A stretch of 64,000 nucleotides of DNA from an uncultured Bacteroidales bacterium (GTDB taxonomy: Bacteria; Bacteroidota; Bacteroidia; Bacteroidales; UBA932). Position numbers and translations under genes: made by a program. The stretch covers positions 1 to 64,000 of the forward strand of contig CALVAC010000012.1 of assembly GCA_944325435.1 (NCBI GenBank), read 5' to 3'. The notes under the pieces were generated by a model. It searched no databases. It was not told the DNA's origin and was given only the letters and a program-made list of their open reading frames with translations. Below, piece by piece: positions 1 to 9,175 of this stretch (the stretch's first letter is position 1; each line of letters opens with the position of its first letter).

Positions 1-167
1 AGACTCTTCCCGAAGCGCCTGGGACGGCTCAGGAAATAATATTTGCCCGTAGATACAAGCCTGTGTATCTGTTCGGTCTTGTCTACATAGATATAGCCTC
101 CTTTTCTGAGGTCCTCAAAATTCTGGATTCCGATAGGGTACAGCATAAAATCTCGTTTTGTAACCAT
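1..167 (-). CDS. AAA-ATPase-like / PD-(D/E)XK protein, N-terminal part (cut by window edge)
   Basis: From the ATG at 167-165 the minus strand is open to base 1 (55 full codons). The peptide carries the hallmark start of the PF09820 AAA-ATPase-like family: [22 protein letters not shown], then the Walker A region [13 protein letters not shown]. Full-length family members are about 500-570 residues with a C-terminal PD-(D/E)XK nuclease-like domain (PF08011); that part lies outside the window. These genes are numerous in Bacteroidales genomes and their role is unknown, though some are suspected to be mobile or defence related. A TATTTTTG box at 226-219 on the minus strand is a candidate -7 element. 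The gene is divergent from the SNF2 block. Confidence 0.88.
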   Translation of the reverse strand, partial: MVTKRDFMLYPIGIQNFEDLRKGGYIYVDKTEQIHRLVSTGKYYFLSRPRRFGKS

Positions 168-399
168 TGATGCCGTTCGTCCGTTATATACGGGCACCAC
201 CGGTCGGCACATTTCTTACAAAAATAACAAATAGTTCTGAATACTGCCCAATTTTCATTTATATTGCAACCGCTGTGGCCATATTGGGCTGTATAAGCCA
301 TTCGTGGCACTTTATAATAATTTTACGGCTGTGTCATGATATGGTACAGCCGGATTTTATTTTTGCCGGGCAGAAGAGGATATTGGAATTGAAAACAAG

Positions 400-678
400 A
401 TGGCAACGGCAAAGGACAAGGCAAAGGAAGAAAAAATTCTCCAGCTCCGGAAAGCGGGGGCGGAGGCTCTGGTCAGGACGGAATCGGAACAGCTAGGGAT
501 CGGCATAGAACCAGATTTCGGAGAGGAGAAAATCCAAATAAACTGCAAAATGCGCGATTCGTCTGTAATGAGGCTCAGGACAGATTACAGGAATTTTACG
601 GACGGGGCATCTAACATCTTCAGATTTATAGAACTTATGGCAGGACCACGCGAAAATGGAGAAGGGAATGGTAACTGA
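400..678 (+). CDS. Small hypothetical protein upstream of SNF2 helicase
   Basis: A 92-codon frame beginning MATAKDKAKEEK with a Lys/Glu-rich, probably helical N-terminus, followed by a compact segment ending FRFIELMAGPRENGEGNGN. I do not recognise the family. It ends 23 bases inside the SNF2 gene start (656), a spacing that fits translational coupling, and a TATTTTTG box at 358-365 lies just upstream. No signal peptide or membrane segment is visible. It could be an accessory subunit of the SNF2/MoxR/VWA block, or an upstream ORF without function. Coding status rests only on position and overlap. Confidence 0.5.
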   Translation: MATAKDKAKEEKILQLRKAGAEALVRTESEQLGIGIEPDFGEEKIQINCKMRDSSVMRLRTDYRNFTDGASNIFRFIELMAGPRENGEGNGN

Positions 679-3475
679 TGATATAAAGGCAAAACCAGGG
701 CATAATTCTGATGCAGCCGGATGGGAATCCGTCGTGCAGCAGCTTAACCACATACTGGAACCTGACAAGCCGTCTGAGGTTGCCGCTGACGAAAGGATAC
801 AGTACCGGGTAAAATACGTACTGGACAGAGAAGGTCTGAACGGCATAGTCTACCAGAAACGGGCTGAAGGTGATGTGTGGCTGGATGAGAAGCATTTATC
901 GGTCAGACAGTTCATTTTCGAAGATACACCGTTTAAGGATGAAACGGACATAGCAGTGATTGATGCCATATCAAAGACTTATTTTACAAAGCAGGGCTAT
1001 AGCAGAAAATCTGTTCTGAATGATATCTTGCCGCATCTTGCCGGTTCCGGACGGGTCTTTGACATTTCCGGAGCCCAGGTACAGATAGACAGCGCAGGCA
1101 AACCGTCCCTGAATGTATTCAACGATGCGGAAAGCATAGTCATCGGATCGGATTTCAGTCTCGGGGCTTCCGGGCAGATGCTGAACCGCATGGTGAAACG
1201 GCTGGCGTCAGACCGTTATTCCGTGATAACATTGAACCTCATGCAAAGGAAAATCCTCCGGATGCTTCTTAAGACCAGGTCTTTCCCTTTCTCTGCCGCA
1301 GCCGGACTGAAAGATTTTCTGGACAAGGTTAGGGAAATGTTCAATGTCTCGGAAAATCTTGAACCGCTGATAAACAAGCAGTATGTTGATTCTGACGGCA
1401 AGGTTGCGGTAATTTTTTCAGCATATCCGGGATCGCAGTACGGGGTCAGGATGGAGGCGAGACCGTATGATGGCTGTGATATTCATTTTTCTCCTGGATC
1501 GGGTGCTGAAGAATGCCTGCATGACAATGTCATTTATCATAGGGATTTGGCAAAGGAGAAGGAAAGGGCCGAAAACATTGTCAGAAAATACAGATTTCTC
1601 TATAAAAGAAGTCTTGACGGGACATATTTCATCAATTCTACTGCCAAGATGCTGAATGTGCTGGATTTCGTACATAATCATCAGGATGATTATGTGATTG
1701 AATGGCAGGGAAATATGAAAATTTCAGTTGGAAGGATGTCTTTCCGGGACGGGAACGGGCTCAGTCTGGTATCCAATGAAAGCTGGTTCGAACCTGAAGG
1801 CCAATTCCAGGTAGATGACAAGACGGTGACTTTCAAGGATCTGCTCAGGCATAGCAGGGACAGAGTTCATGGTAAATACATCAAGATAGATGAACAGACA
1901 TATCTCCGCCTGACTGCCAAGATACAGAAGCAGCTGGACTCTCTTTCTATGATTGTATCTCCTTCCGGGAAGATTCCGAAATATTATGTCGGGACATTGG
2001 CGAAACTTTTGGAGACGGGCGATGGAAAGGGAGGTCTTCAGGTCGGCAAGGACCAGGGATTCCTTGACCTTCAGGAGAAGATGCAGCAGGCCTATATGAT
2101 GACGCCGGAAGTTCCTGACGGTTTGAATGCTGTGCTGCGTCCGTATCAGAAAGAAGGCTTTGACTGGATGGTGCGGCTCGACGCCTGGGGAGCAGGGGCC
2201 TGCCTCGCTGATGACATGGGACTTGGAAAGACGGTGCAGACGATAGCTTTTCTTCTCCATAAGGCGCAGGAAGGTGCATCGCTTGTCATCGCCCCGAAGT
2301 CTGTGGTGCCGAACTGGCAGAGTGAACTTGCCCGTTTTGCCCCGTCATTGAGGTGGGTTGTGCTTAACGGTATGAAAGACAGGAGACTTGTAGTGGACAA
2401 TGCTGCAGCTGGAGATGTAGTCCTGGCCACTTATGGGGTTCTCTCCTCCAACGGTGAGGCCCTTGCCGGTAAGAAGTGGAATGTGGTCTGTCTGGATGAG
2501 GCCCATTACATTAAGAATCGTGAGACGAAAGTTTCTAAGGCGGCCATGGACCTGAAGGCTGGAAGCCGAGTCATCTTGACGGGAACTCCAGTGCAGAACA
2601 ACTTGAGCGAGGTCTGGAATTTGTTTCAATTCCTTAATCCCGGAATTTTGGGCCCGTATCCAGATTTCGTGATGAAGTATAGAGATGCTCCGGACGCCCT
2701 CCGGACTGAGCATAAGAAACTTATACAGCCGTTCATTCTGCGCAGGACCAAAGAAGAAGTGCTGAAGGACCTTCCTGTCAAGACTTGTTTCGACTACATT
2801 GTCCCGCTTACGCAGGATGAATATGACGGATACGAAGGCTTGAGGAATGATATCTATGAACAGATCTCCTCCGAAGAGAACCGGATCAGTGCCTTTGCCG
2901 GACTTACGAAGCTCAAGCTGGCGGCATGTTCCATGTCCTTGGGGAATCCTGCCTGGAGTGCTCCGTCCTCCAAGATGATGCATCTGATGAACATACTTGA
3001 CAAACTGTATGGAACAGGGGACAATGTTCTTGTGTTCAGTCAGTTTACGAGTTTTCTGAATGAGGTCAGGACTGAGCTGGAGGGGCGCGGCATGAAATAT
3101 CTTTATCTAGACGGACAGACTTCGACGGCGGAGCGTAAGCGTCTCGTGTCGGAGTTCCAGGACGGGAATGTCCCGATTTTCCTGATAAGCCTGAAGGCTG
3201 GAGGGCTCGGCCTGAACCTCACGGCAGCGAACTATGTCATCCTGCTGGATGTATGGTGGAATCCGGCGATTGAAAGTCAGGCTATGGACCGCGCCCACAG
3301 GATCGGCCAGTCACGTGACGTGACCGTCATAAGGATGATAAGCGGCAATACAGTCGAAGAAAAGATTGTCCGCCTGCAGGACAAGAAACAGTCTCTTTCC
3401 GACGATATGATGGAAGGAACTGCTGATACGGCGAAGCTCTCATACGATGAAATAATTGAATTGCTTAAAAAATGA
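656..3475 (+). CDS. SNF2-family DEAD/DEAH helicase-like ATPase
   Basis: Double-stranded nucleic-acid translocase of the SNF2/Rad54-like superfamily 2 group, 939 residues. The first ~500 residues are a family-specific region. The motor follows: motif I DMGLGKT with Lys525, motif II DEAH at 614-617, motif III LTGTPVQNN near 640, then helicase C with VLVFSQFTSF, SLKAGGLGLNL and the DRAHRIGQ box near 880. All key motor residues are present, so it should be an active ATPase. Start 656 is the first ATG in frame; a second ATG at 668 is possible. It is followed after 6 bases by a MoxR ATPase, and then VWA and RtcB genes, so it probably works with them. Bacterial SNF2 proteins occur in defence loci (for example DISARM) and as transcription or repair factors; which applies here is not visible. 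Confidence 0.93.
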   Translation: MEKGMVTDDIKAKPGHNSDAAGWESVVQQLNHILEPDKPSEVAADERIQYRVKYVLDREGLNGIVYQKRAEGDVWLDEKHLSVRQFIFEDTPFKDETDIAVIDAISKTYFTKQGYSRKSVLNDILPHLAGSGRVFDISGAQVQIDSAGKPSLNVFNDAESIVIGSDFSLGASGQMLNRMVKRLASDRYSVITLNLMQRKILRMLLKTRSFPFSAAAGLKDFLDKVREMFNVSENLEPLINKQYVDSDGKVAVIFSAYPGSQYGVRMEARPYDGCDIHFSPGSGAEECLHDNVIYHRDLAKEKERAENIVRKYRFLYKRSLDGTYFINSTAKMLNVLDFVHNHQDDYVIEWQGNMKISVGRMSFRDGNGLSLVSNESWFEPEGQFQVDDKTVTFKDLLRHSRDRVHGKYIKIDEQTYLRLTAKIQKQLDSLSMIVSPSGKIPKYYVGTLAKLLETGDGKGGLQVGKDQGFLDLQEKMQQAYMMTPEVPDGLNAVLRPYQKEGFDWMVRLDAWGAGACLADDMGLGKTVQTIAFLLHKAQEGASLVIAPKSVVPNWQSELARFAPSLRWVVLNGMKDRRLVVDNAAAGDVVLATYGVLSSNGEALAGKKWNVVCLDEAHYIKNRETKVSKAAMDLKAGSRVILTGTPVQNNLSEVWNLFQFLNPGILGPYPDFVMKYRDAPDALRTEHKKLIQPFILRRTKEEVLKDLPVKTCFDYIVPLTQDEYDGYEGLRNDIYEQISSEENRISAFAGLTKLKLAACSMSLGNPAWSAPSSKMMHLMNILDKLYGTGDNVLVFSQFTSFLNEVRTELEGRGMKYLYLDGQTSTAERKRLVSEFQDGNVPIFLISLKAGGLGLNLTAANYVILLDVWWNPAIESQAMDRAHRIGQSRDVTVIRMISGNTVEEKIVRLQDKKQSLSDDMMEGTADTAKLSYDEIIELLKK

Positions 3476-3481
3476 TCGACT

Positions 3482-4546
3482 ATGGCGATAAAAATCAATA
3501 CTCAGGAGCTTTATGACTTGCTGGAGGCGACTCCGGCAGAGCATAACATAATGCTTGCGGGAAAGCACGGAATCGGCAAGTCGCAGATTCTGACGGAGTA
3601 TTTCAACGGGAAGGGACTAAAGGTGGTGACCCTTTTCCTCGGGCAGATGAGCGATCCGGGAGATCTTATCGGACTTCCGGAGAAGGACGCTCAGACAGGT
3701 AGAACAGTATTCATGCCGCCATACTGGTTCCCGGTAGAGGGGAGTCCTGTCGTATTGTTTCTTGATGAACTCAACAGGGCAAGGCCTGAAATACTGCAGA
3801 CTATAATGGATCTTGCTCTCAACAGAAAACTTGCCGGGCGCTCGCTTCCTGAGGGCAGCCGCATAATTTCAGCGGTGAATGACGGTGATGAATACCAGCT
3901 TACCGACCTGGATCCGGCACTTGTGTCCAGATTCAATATCTACAATTTCTGTCCTACTGTCGGCGAATGGCTTTTCTGGGCGGCAAAATCCGATGTGGAC
4001 CAGCGTGTCACGGATTTCATATCAGCCAATCCTCGTATGCTTGACGGGGAGAATGTCCAGATGTCCGAAGCGTCTTGTCTGGAGAAGACTCCGGACAGAA
4101 GAGGCTGGGCCAGAGTGTCTGATATTCTGAAGTCCGGAGTCAAGGCATCCGAAGCCAAAAAGATTGTTGCCGGGATTGTCGGTCCAAAGGCGGCAGCATC
4201 ACTATTTTCCTCTTTCGGAAAGAATGGCATCATATCAGCGGAAAAAGTCCTTGCAGACTTTTCCGCCGTAAGGGTGACTTTGGAAAAATGTGGTGCTCAT
4301 GAACTTGTTGTACTGAATGAGAACATATACAAGTATCTGGACGGGGATAAATTTTCCGGAGGAAGATCTGCCGCAGACAATCTTTTCAGCTATATGGACT
4401 GGCTGGCAAAAGGCGGCAGGCGGGAGTCGATGGCACATTTCTGCTCTCTGTTTGAAAGTGCTTCATATTCAAAGGCAAACATGTTCATGATGTCGCAGGC
4501 ATCGCAGTGTTTCAGGATGATTACGGATTTCATCAGGAGTATATGA
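3482..4546 (+). CDS. MoxR-type AAA+ ATPase
   Basis: 354-residue AAA+ protein of the MoxR/RavA class. Walker A is GKHGIGKS at 27-34, Walker B is VLFLDE at 91-96 followed by LNRA, and a probable arginine finger sits in DPALVSRF at Arg150. MoxR ATPases act as chaperone-like remodelers, usually together with a VWA-domain partner encoded next door, as here. The stop codon overlaps the next gene's start as ATGA (4543-4546), so ATPase and VWA protein are translationally coupled. It begins 6 bases after the SNF2 stop. The target of the pair is unknown. Confidence 0.93.
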   Translation: MAIKINTQELYDLLEATPAEHNIMLAGKHGIGKSQILTEYFNGKGLKVVTLFLGQMSDPGDLIGLPEKDAQTGRTVFMPPYWFPVEGSPVVLFLDELNRARPEILQTIMDLALNRKLAGRSLPEGSRIISAVNDGDEYQLTDLDPALVSRFNIYNFCPTVGEWLFWAAKSDVDQRVTDFISANPRMLDGENVQMSEASCLEKTPDRRGWARVSDILKSGVKASEAKKIVAGIVGPKAAASLFSSFGKNGIISAEKVLADFSAVRVTLEKCGAHELVVLNENIYKYLDGDKFSGGRSAADNLFSYMDWLAKGGRRESMAHFCSLFESASYSKANMFMMSQASQCFRMITDFIRSI

Positions 4547-5967
4547 CACAGAAGTCTGTCAGAGATGTGATTGCGGAGATCGTTGAAGACTGGTTCTTGT
4601 TGGAGCCTGTCCTTTTTGCCGTCAGCTGTACGCACACTTTCGAGGAGAATGACAGGCTCTGCATCCCTATGCGTTCGGGAAAGATGAAGGTCGAGTATTG
4701 TCCGCAGGAAATGCAGGGGTGGGGCAGGAATAAGATAGAGCTTAGACTGAAGGCGGAGATGGTCCGCATACTTCTCTTACATCCGTATCAGAGACAGCCG
4801 CACGGCGCAACGAAGGCCGGAATGATGCTGACAAGCGACATTACCGTAAAAGACCTCTACAGCAGTCTGAGAGATGTCTTAAGTATTCCTCAGGAAATAT
4901 CGCGGCTTCCGTCCGGACTCTGTTTTGAGGAATATTATCCCTATGTGCAGGAATACCTTGACAGGGACATGGAGTCGCCGCCGTATGACAAGGAGGGTAT
5001 TTCCGATGATGGAGGAGGCGGTAGCAGTGACGATGAGAATCTGATGAAAAATGGCAAGGACGTTTTTTCTTCAGCTGACAGTCAGGTGTCAGAAGGCGAA
5101 GATCAAGATGATGCTCAACAGCCCGAAAATAAGGAGGACTCCAAAGATGCAGACGGTGCAAACCCCGGAGACCCAGACATGGATGAAGATGACGGATCAT
5201 CCGGAGGCAGAGACATTGATGATACAGCCTTTAACGGAATGACTGCGGGAGGTGACGGAGTTGCCGGTGTGGCGGGCAGCCTTATCTTGGGTCTGGAGCA
5301 GGGGGCAGAATTGTGGGAAGAGGACCAGCTGGTTCAGGAGCAGATGAGTGAAGTCATAAACAAGGCAGAGGAAATGCAAGCCTGGGGAAGCCTGCCTGGA
5401 GGTCTCATAGAAAAAATTATCGCATCGACAAAGGTGAAGATGGACTACAGGCGGATAATCAGCATGTTCCGGGCGTCAGTACTTTCGTCTATGAGGCATC
5501 TTACCAGGATGCGTCCGAGCAGACGCTACGGGTTCCAATATATGGGCAGCAAGAGGGATTTCTCCTCGCGGCTTCTTGTCGCTGTGGATGTGAGCGGCTC
5601 CGTGTCCTCAAAGCAGATATCAAAGGCATTGTCAATCGTCAACCGCTTTTTTAAATATGGGATTGAAAGCATCGATGTCATACAGTTTGATTACGGCCTC
5701 ACCGGAGAAAAGGTGACAATGAAGAAAGCGGTGTCAGAAATCAGAGTTACCGGTCGAGGCGGCACTGATTTCCAGGAAGCAGTGGATGTGTTCGTCAGCG
5801 GAAGATATGACGGACTGATATTCATAACGGACGGGTACGCTTTGGAACCGAAGCTGCCGGAAATATGGCACGGGAGCATTCTCTGGATGCTTTATGAAGA
5901 ACCGGGTATGGAAAACGGCTGGATCAGGAAATTCCGCAGGTCAAGATATATTGTCATTCCAAGATGA
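4543..5967 (+). CDS. VWA-domain (DUF2201-like) partner of the MoxR ATPase
   Basis: 474 residues from the ATG at 4543, chosen over an in-frame ATG at 4507 because 4543 forms an ATGA overlap with the MoxR stop and has AGGAG five bases upstream. The N-terminal part resembles the DUF2201 putative metallopeptidase-like region, but I see no clear HExxH. The middle (about 150-240) is acidic and low complexity, rich in Asp, Glu and Ser. The C-terminal VWA fold carries a full MIDAS: DVSGS at 349-353, the Thr of GRGGTDF near 408, and Asp of ITDGYA near 430. MoxR-VWA pairs bind a metal through the MIDAS to dock onto client proteins. It is the third gene of the SNF2 operon. Confidence 0.9.
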   Translation: MTQKSVRDVIAEIVEDWFLLEPVLFAVSCTHTFEENDRLCIPMRSGKMKVEYCPQEMQGWGRNKIELRLKAEMVRILLLHPYQRQPHGATKAGMMLTSDITVKDLYSSLRDVLSIPQEISRLPSGLCFEEYYPYVQEYLDRDMESPPYDKEGISDDGGGGSSDDENLMKNGKDVFSSADSQVSEGEDQDDAQQPENKEDSKDADGANPGDPDMDEDDGSSGGRDIDDTAFNGMTAGGDGVAGVAGSLILGLEQGAELWEEDQLVQEQMSEVINKAEEMQAWGSLPGGLIEKIIASTKVKMDYRRIISMFRASVLSSMRHLTRMRPSRRYGFQYMGSKRDFSSRLLVAVDVSGSVSSKQISKALSIVNRFFKYGIESIDVIQFDYGLTGEKVTMKKAVSEIRVTGRGGTDFQEAVDVFVSGRYDGLIFITDGYALEPKLPEIWHGSILWMLYEEPGMENGWIRKFRRSRYIVIPR

Positions 5968-5998
5968 GCTTGTGTCATGTTTTGATACATGCCTTTGT

Positions 5999-6006
5999 TA
6001 TCTTTG
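5999..6006 (+). promoter_or_regulatory. Candidate Bacteroidetes -7 box for rtcB
   Basis: TATCTTTG matches the Bacteroidetes TAnnTTTG -7 consensus. The expected start site falls near 6013, between an upstream in-frame ATG (5989) and the chosen rtcB start (6028). A TTTG at 5981-5984 is only 14 bases away, shorter than the usual 17-23, so the -33 element is uncertain. Confidence 0.5.
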
Positions 6007-6027
6007 TTCTTGTCAAACAGAAATGCT

Positions 6028-7287
6028 ATGAAGACAATAGAGAATCACGACGTAAAGATATTCACTGACAATATAGAGGATGCGGCTATGGACCAGATAA
6101 GGAAGCTCCTGTCAATAGACGTGTTCAGCGGCTGCAGAATCAGGGTGATGCCGGATGTCCATGCCGGAGCAGGATGTGTGATAGGCTTTACGGGCGACCT
6201 CGGCGACAAGGTGATTCCGAACATCGTGGGTGTGGACATCGGCTGCGGCATACTTGTGCAGCCGTTCAGGGCAAAGAAGGAATTGAAATTCCATTGGCTG
6301 AATGAGTTTATAACGGGAAACATCCCGGTGGGAAGGAATGTCCGGGACAAGAATTTCGCCCAGCTGAAGCATCAGTATATGGAGGACTATTCCCGCTCGA
6401 AATCCCTTGTCAAGGAACAGGTGTGCTACCGTGAACTGAAAGACTCCAAACGGGTAATCAGCGGAATAGGCTCTCTTGGGGGAGGCAACCACTTCATTGA
6501 GGTGGACACTGATGCCGACGGGATGTCATACCTTGTTGTACACACGAGCAGCCGCAATCTCGGCAAGCAGGTTGCGGATATCTATCAGAAACTGGCCCTC
6601 AAGAACATGTCCGGCTGGGACAAGCTTCTTGAGGAACAGAACAGGATGATAGCGGAATACAAGGCTGCGGGAAGGAAGGCGGAGCTTCAGGATGCCATAA
6701 GAGAACTGCACAATTCATTCAGGATGCAGAAACCCTCCATTCCGCAAGACCTGTGTTACCTGGAAAGTGTCCATAGGGACAATTATCTCCATGACATGCG
6801 GCTGTGCCAGGAATGGGCGGTCATCAACCGCAGGATGATTGCCGCCATGATAATGGAGCATTTGCGCAGTTATGACGCTGTCGGAGAGGCAGGAGAGGCA
6901 TTTGAAAGCGTCCACAATTATATCAGTGAGGACAATCTTATCCGCAAAGGGGCTATATCTGCGGAGAAGGGGCAGAAGTGCATTATCCCGCTTAATATGC
7001 GGGACGGTTCGCTGATATGCACAGGAAAAGGCAATCCCGACTGGAATTGTTCTGCGCCGCACGGTGCGGGACGCATAATGAGCCGCGGACAGGCCTTCCG
7101 GGAGCTCTCTATGGAAGATTTCCGGACTTCAATGTCAGGAATATACAGCGAGACCGTGACCGAATCTACAATAGACGAGTCCCCGATGGTTTACAAGCCG
7201 AAAGAGGAAATTATGGCAAACATCACCGATACCGTCGATGTCGTCAATGTCATCAGGCCGGTATTCAATTTCAAGGCTGCAGAATAA
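6028..7287 (+). CDS. rtcB: RtcB-family RNA ligase
   Basis: RtcB joins RNA ends carrying 2',3'-cyclic phosphate or 3'-phosphate to 5'-OH, using GTP and Mn2+. From the 6028 start (419 residues) all family catalytic positions are visible: Asp70 and Cys73 in VDIGCG, Asn154/His155 in GGGNHFIE, His172 in VHTSSRNLG, His296 in SVHNYI, and the guanylated His345 in APHGAGRIMSR. This fits the shorter RtcB2-like bacterial subgroup. Start 6028 is preferred over 5989 because a TATCTTTG promoter box lies between them and the family N-terminus begins there. It sits 60 bases after the VWA gene on the same strand, and converges on an AAA ATPase gene. No RtcA or archease is visible nearby. Confidence 0.94.
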   Translation: MKTIENHDVKIFTDNIEDAAMDQIRKLLSIDVFSGCRIRVMPDVHAGAGCVIGFTGDLGDKVIPNIVGVDIGCGILVQPFRAKKELKFHWLNEFITGNIPVGRNVRDKNFAQLKHQYMEDYSRSKSLVKEQVCYRELKDSKRVISGIGSLGGGNHFIEVDTDADGMSYLVVHTSSRNLGKQVADIYQKLALKNMSGWDKLLEEQNRMIAEYKAAGRKAELQDAIRELHNSFRMQKPSIPQDLCYLESVHRDNYLHDMRLCQEWAVINRRMIAAMIMEHLRSYDAVGEAGEAFESVHNYISEDNLIRKGAISAEKGQKCIIPLNMRDGSLICTGKGNPDWNCSAPHGAGRIMSRGQAFRELSMEDFRTSMSGIYSETVTESTIDESPMVYKPKEEIMANITDTVDVVNVIRPVFNFKAAE

Positions 7288-7292
7288 TGGAA

Positions 7293-8978
7293 TCATATCC
7301 GGAATCCTATTTTTGTCCGGACGGAATCGGAAATGCGTTCGTTCCGGCAAATTTCGATTATCGACTGCAGGTCAATCTTGTCTTGCCCAGACAGGATGGC
7401 ATTGACCGTATATTTTCTGGTAATATTCTCTATTTCTCCGCCTGAAAGGTCAAACCTGGATGCAAGAGTCTGCGCATCGTTTTCCGGCAATGACGGCAGC
7501 ATGGTTTGCCATATCTGGGAGCGTGCATCGGCAGTAGGCCTGTTGAACTGAATCTTGTAAAGGAAGCGGCGATCAAAAGCCTTGTCAAGATTTCCGGTAA
7601 GGTTGGTCGTGGCAATCATGATACCCTCAAGGGACTCCATCTCCTGAAGAATGATATTCTGTATTGAATTTTCCATTTTGTCCACGGCTTGGGCGGCCCC
7701 TTCCAGGCGCACGCCGAGAATGGCATCCGCCTCGTTGAAAAGAAGAATCGGAGCAAGGGGCGAATCCTTGCAGATGCTGCGGTATCTGTCGAACAATTTC
7801 TTCATATTCTGCTCGCTTTCTCCGACCCAGCAGCTCTTGATCTTGTCGACATCCACCCGCAGTATGTCGCGTCCTGTAGCACGAGCAATCTGATATACCG
7901 TTTCTGTTTTCCCTGTACCGGGAGACCCGTAGAAAAGGCAGCAGAACCCTGTCCTCATTCCTGCATTGCACAGACGTGACTGAATCTCGCGAAAACGGTC
8001 TGCTGAAAGGATGGAGGAAAGTTCAGTTATCTGACTTCTCTCTGAAGGATTGTAAATCAGTTTTTTCTCTGGGAACGAGTCAAATTTTATGAGACTTTCC
8101 CTGGCATTCGCCTTGATGGTCAGGTTCAATTCCGAAAGCACGTCAGATTTGGCATACTCTGTCAGTTTGAAACAGTCCGAACGGGCCATGCCGTCCTCAT
8201 TCACATTCTCAATCAGATTGTTCTCAAACAAGGCCGAGGAATGGCCGCGAAGTTCGCTTTTGCACCAGTTGGGGATTTTTGCATCATCATATAAGTCGTC
8301 TATGTCCCAAAAACTGATGTGGTCGTCATTGTTTTCCACGAAAAGATGAGCCATAAAGATGAACAGCAGCCTGTTTTCATCACTGATGTTTAGCCTTTTC
8401 AGTGAGCGCACAAAATAAGAATCCTTGATTTCGGAAAGATATTCTTCAGTCTGCTGAAGGACTGCAACATACGTTGTTTCATTATCATTCTTTTCTTTCA
8501 TCATATCATTGAACTTGTCAAAAAACGCCTGAAGGTCGGTTATCGGCTCTATTGTGTGTATATATGGCTGGTTGTCCTTCAGTGCTTTCAGAACGGCATC
8601 GGGTACCCGGTAGGAAAGTTTGTTGAGGGAGCGGGAAGCCCGCAGATAGTGTTTGTTTTCAAGCGAATCTATTTCAGAAGAAAGCCTCAGAATCTTTGTC
8701 GTGCGGCATCCTGCGTAAGAAGCGATTTCTGAAATCAAGATGCGATTATTCTCGCTCCTGTCCACGAAGAGTGCCAACAGGACAGTCTGCATTGGAGACA
8801 ATGCCAATTTGCGGGAGGCATACCTGATATAGTAGGAAGCCTTGTTAAAGTAAATATCGTCAAGATTGCTGTTTTCGGCCAATTCGACAATATGTTCAAA
8901 TGCTTCGAGGACACTCTTGATTCGAGCCCGTTTTGTCGCTTCTTTTAAGGCTTCCTTGTTGATTTTAATCATTCTCAT
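7293..8978 (-). CDS. AAA+ ATPase with N-terminal winged-helix-like region (FtsH/Cdc48-type core)
   Basis: 561 residues. The first ~300 are helical and include stretches that look like helix-turn-helix or winged-helix segments (ISEIASYAGC, LSSEIDSLENK). The AAA core follows: Walker A GSPGTGKT at 351-358, a pore-like KSCWVGESE at 381-389, Walker B ILLFNEADA at 411-419, sensor 1 ATTN near 457, and DRRF arginine at 470-471. The Walker B Asp is Asn415; I recall this as a variant in some Bacteroidales relatives, so it may not abolish activity. The gene ends 5 bases from the rtcB stop (convergent) and is divergent from the WYL regulator. TAACTTTG at 9012-9005 is its likely -7 box. It probably unfolds or remodels a protein client; the partner is not known. 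Confidence 0.9.
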   Translation of the reverse strand: MRMIKINKEALKEATKRARIKSVLEAFEHIVELAENSNLDDIYFNKASYYIRYASRKLALSPMQTVLLALFVDRSENNRILISEIASYAGCRTTKILRLSSEIDSLENKHYLRASRSLNKLSYRVPDAVLKALKDNQPYIHTIEPITDLQAFFDKFNDMMKEKNDNETTYVAVLQQTEEYLSEIKDSYFVRSLKRLNISDENRLLFIFMAHLFVENNDDHISFWDIDDLYDDAKIPNWCKSELRGHSSALFENNLIENVNEDGMARSDCFKLTEYAKSDVLSELNLTIKANARESLIKFDSFPEKKLIYNPSERSQITELSSILSADRFREIQSRLCNAGMRTGFCCLFYGSPGTGKTETVYQIARATGRDILRVDVDKIKSCWVGESEQNMKKLFDRYRSICKDSPLAPILLFNEADAILGVRLEGAAQAVDKMENSIQNIILQEMESLEGIMIATTNLTGNLDKAFDRRFLYKIQFNRPTADARSQIWQTMLPSLPENDAQTLASRFDLSGGEIENITRKYTVNAILSGQDKIDLQSIIEICRNERISDSVRTKIGFRI

Positions 8979-9175
8979 TCTGCGCTACTTTTGGAAGTTC
9001 GGTACAAAGTTACAGCCAAGATGTATCATTTGTCGGTACAAGTAAAGAAAAACTATTCGTCAGACAGACATTGATTTATCTGAAGATGTGTATGAAAATG
9101 GCACATGTTGCTCATAATTTTGCAACAAAACCTTACGACTTTTATTAATTTTACGGAAACAAAACAAACTGAAAA
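8979..9175. promoter_or_regulatory. Divergent promoter region between AAA ATPase and WYL regulator
   Basis: AT-rich 197-base gap. On the minus strand TAACTTTG (9012-9005) lies about 27 bases before the AAA ATPase start; on the plus strand TAATTTTG (9115-9122) lies about 53 bases before the WYL gene. Both match TAnnTTTG, but neither has a convincing TTTG at 19-21 bases. An operator for the WYL protein would be expected here; I could not single one out by eye. Confidence 0.5.

Noticed and set aside
167..496. 109-codon plus-strand frame at the left edge
   Set aside because: No family features; begins antisense to the start of the PF09820-type gene and runs out of frame through the 92-codon ORF.
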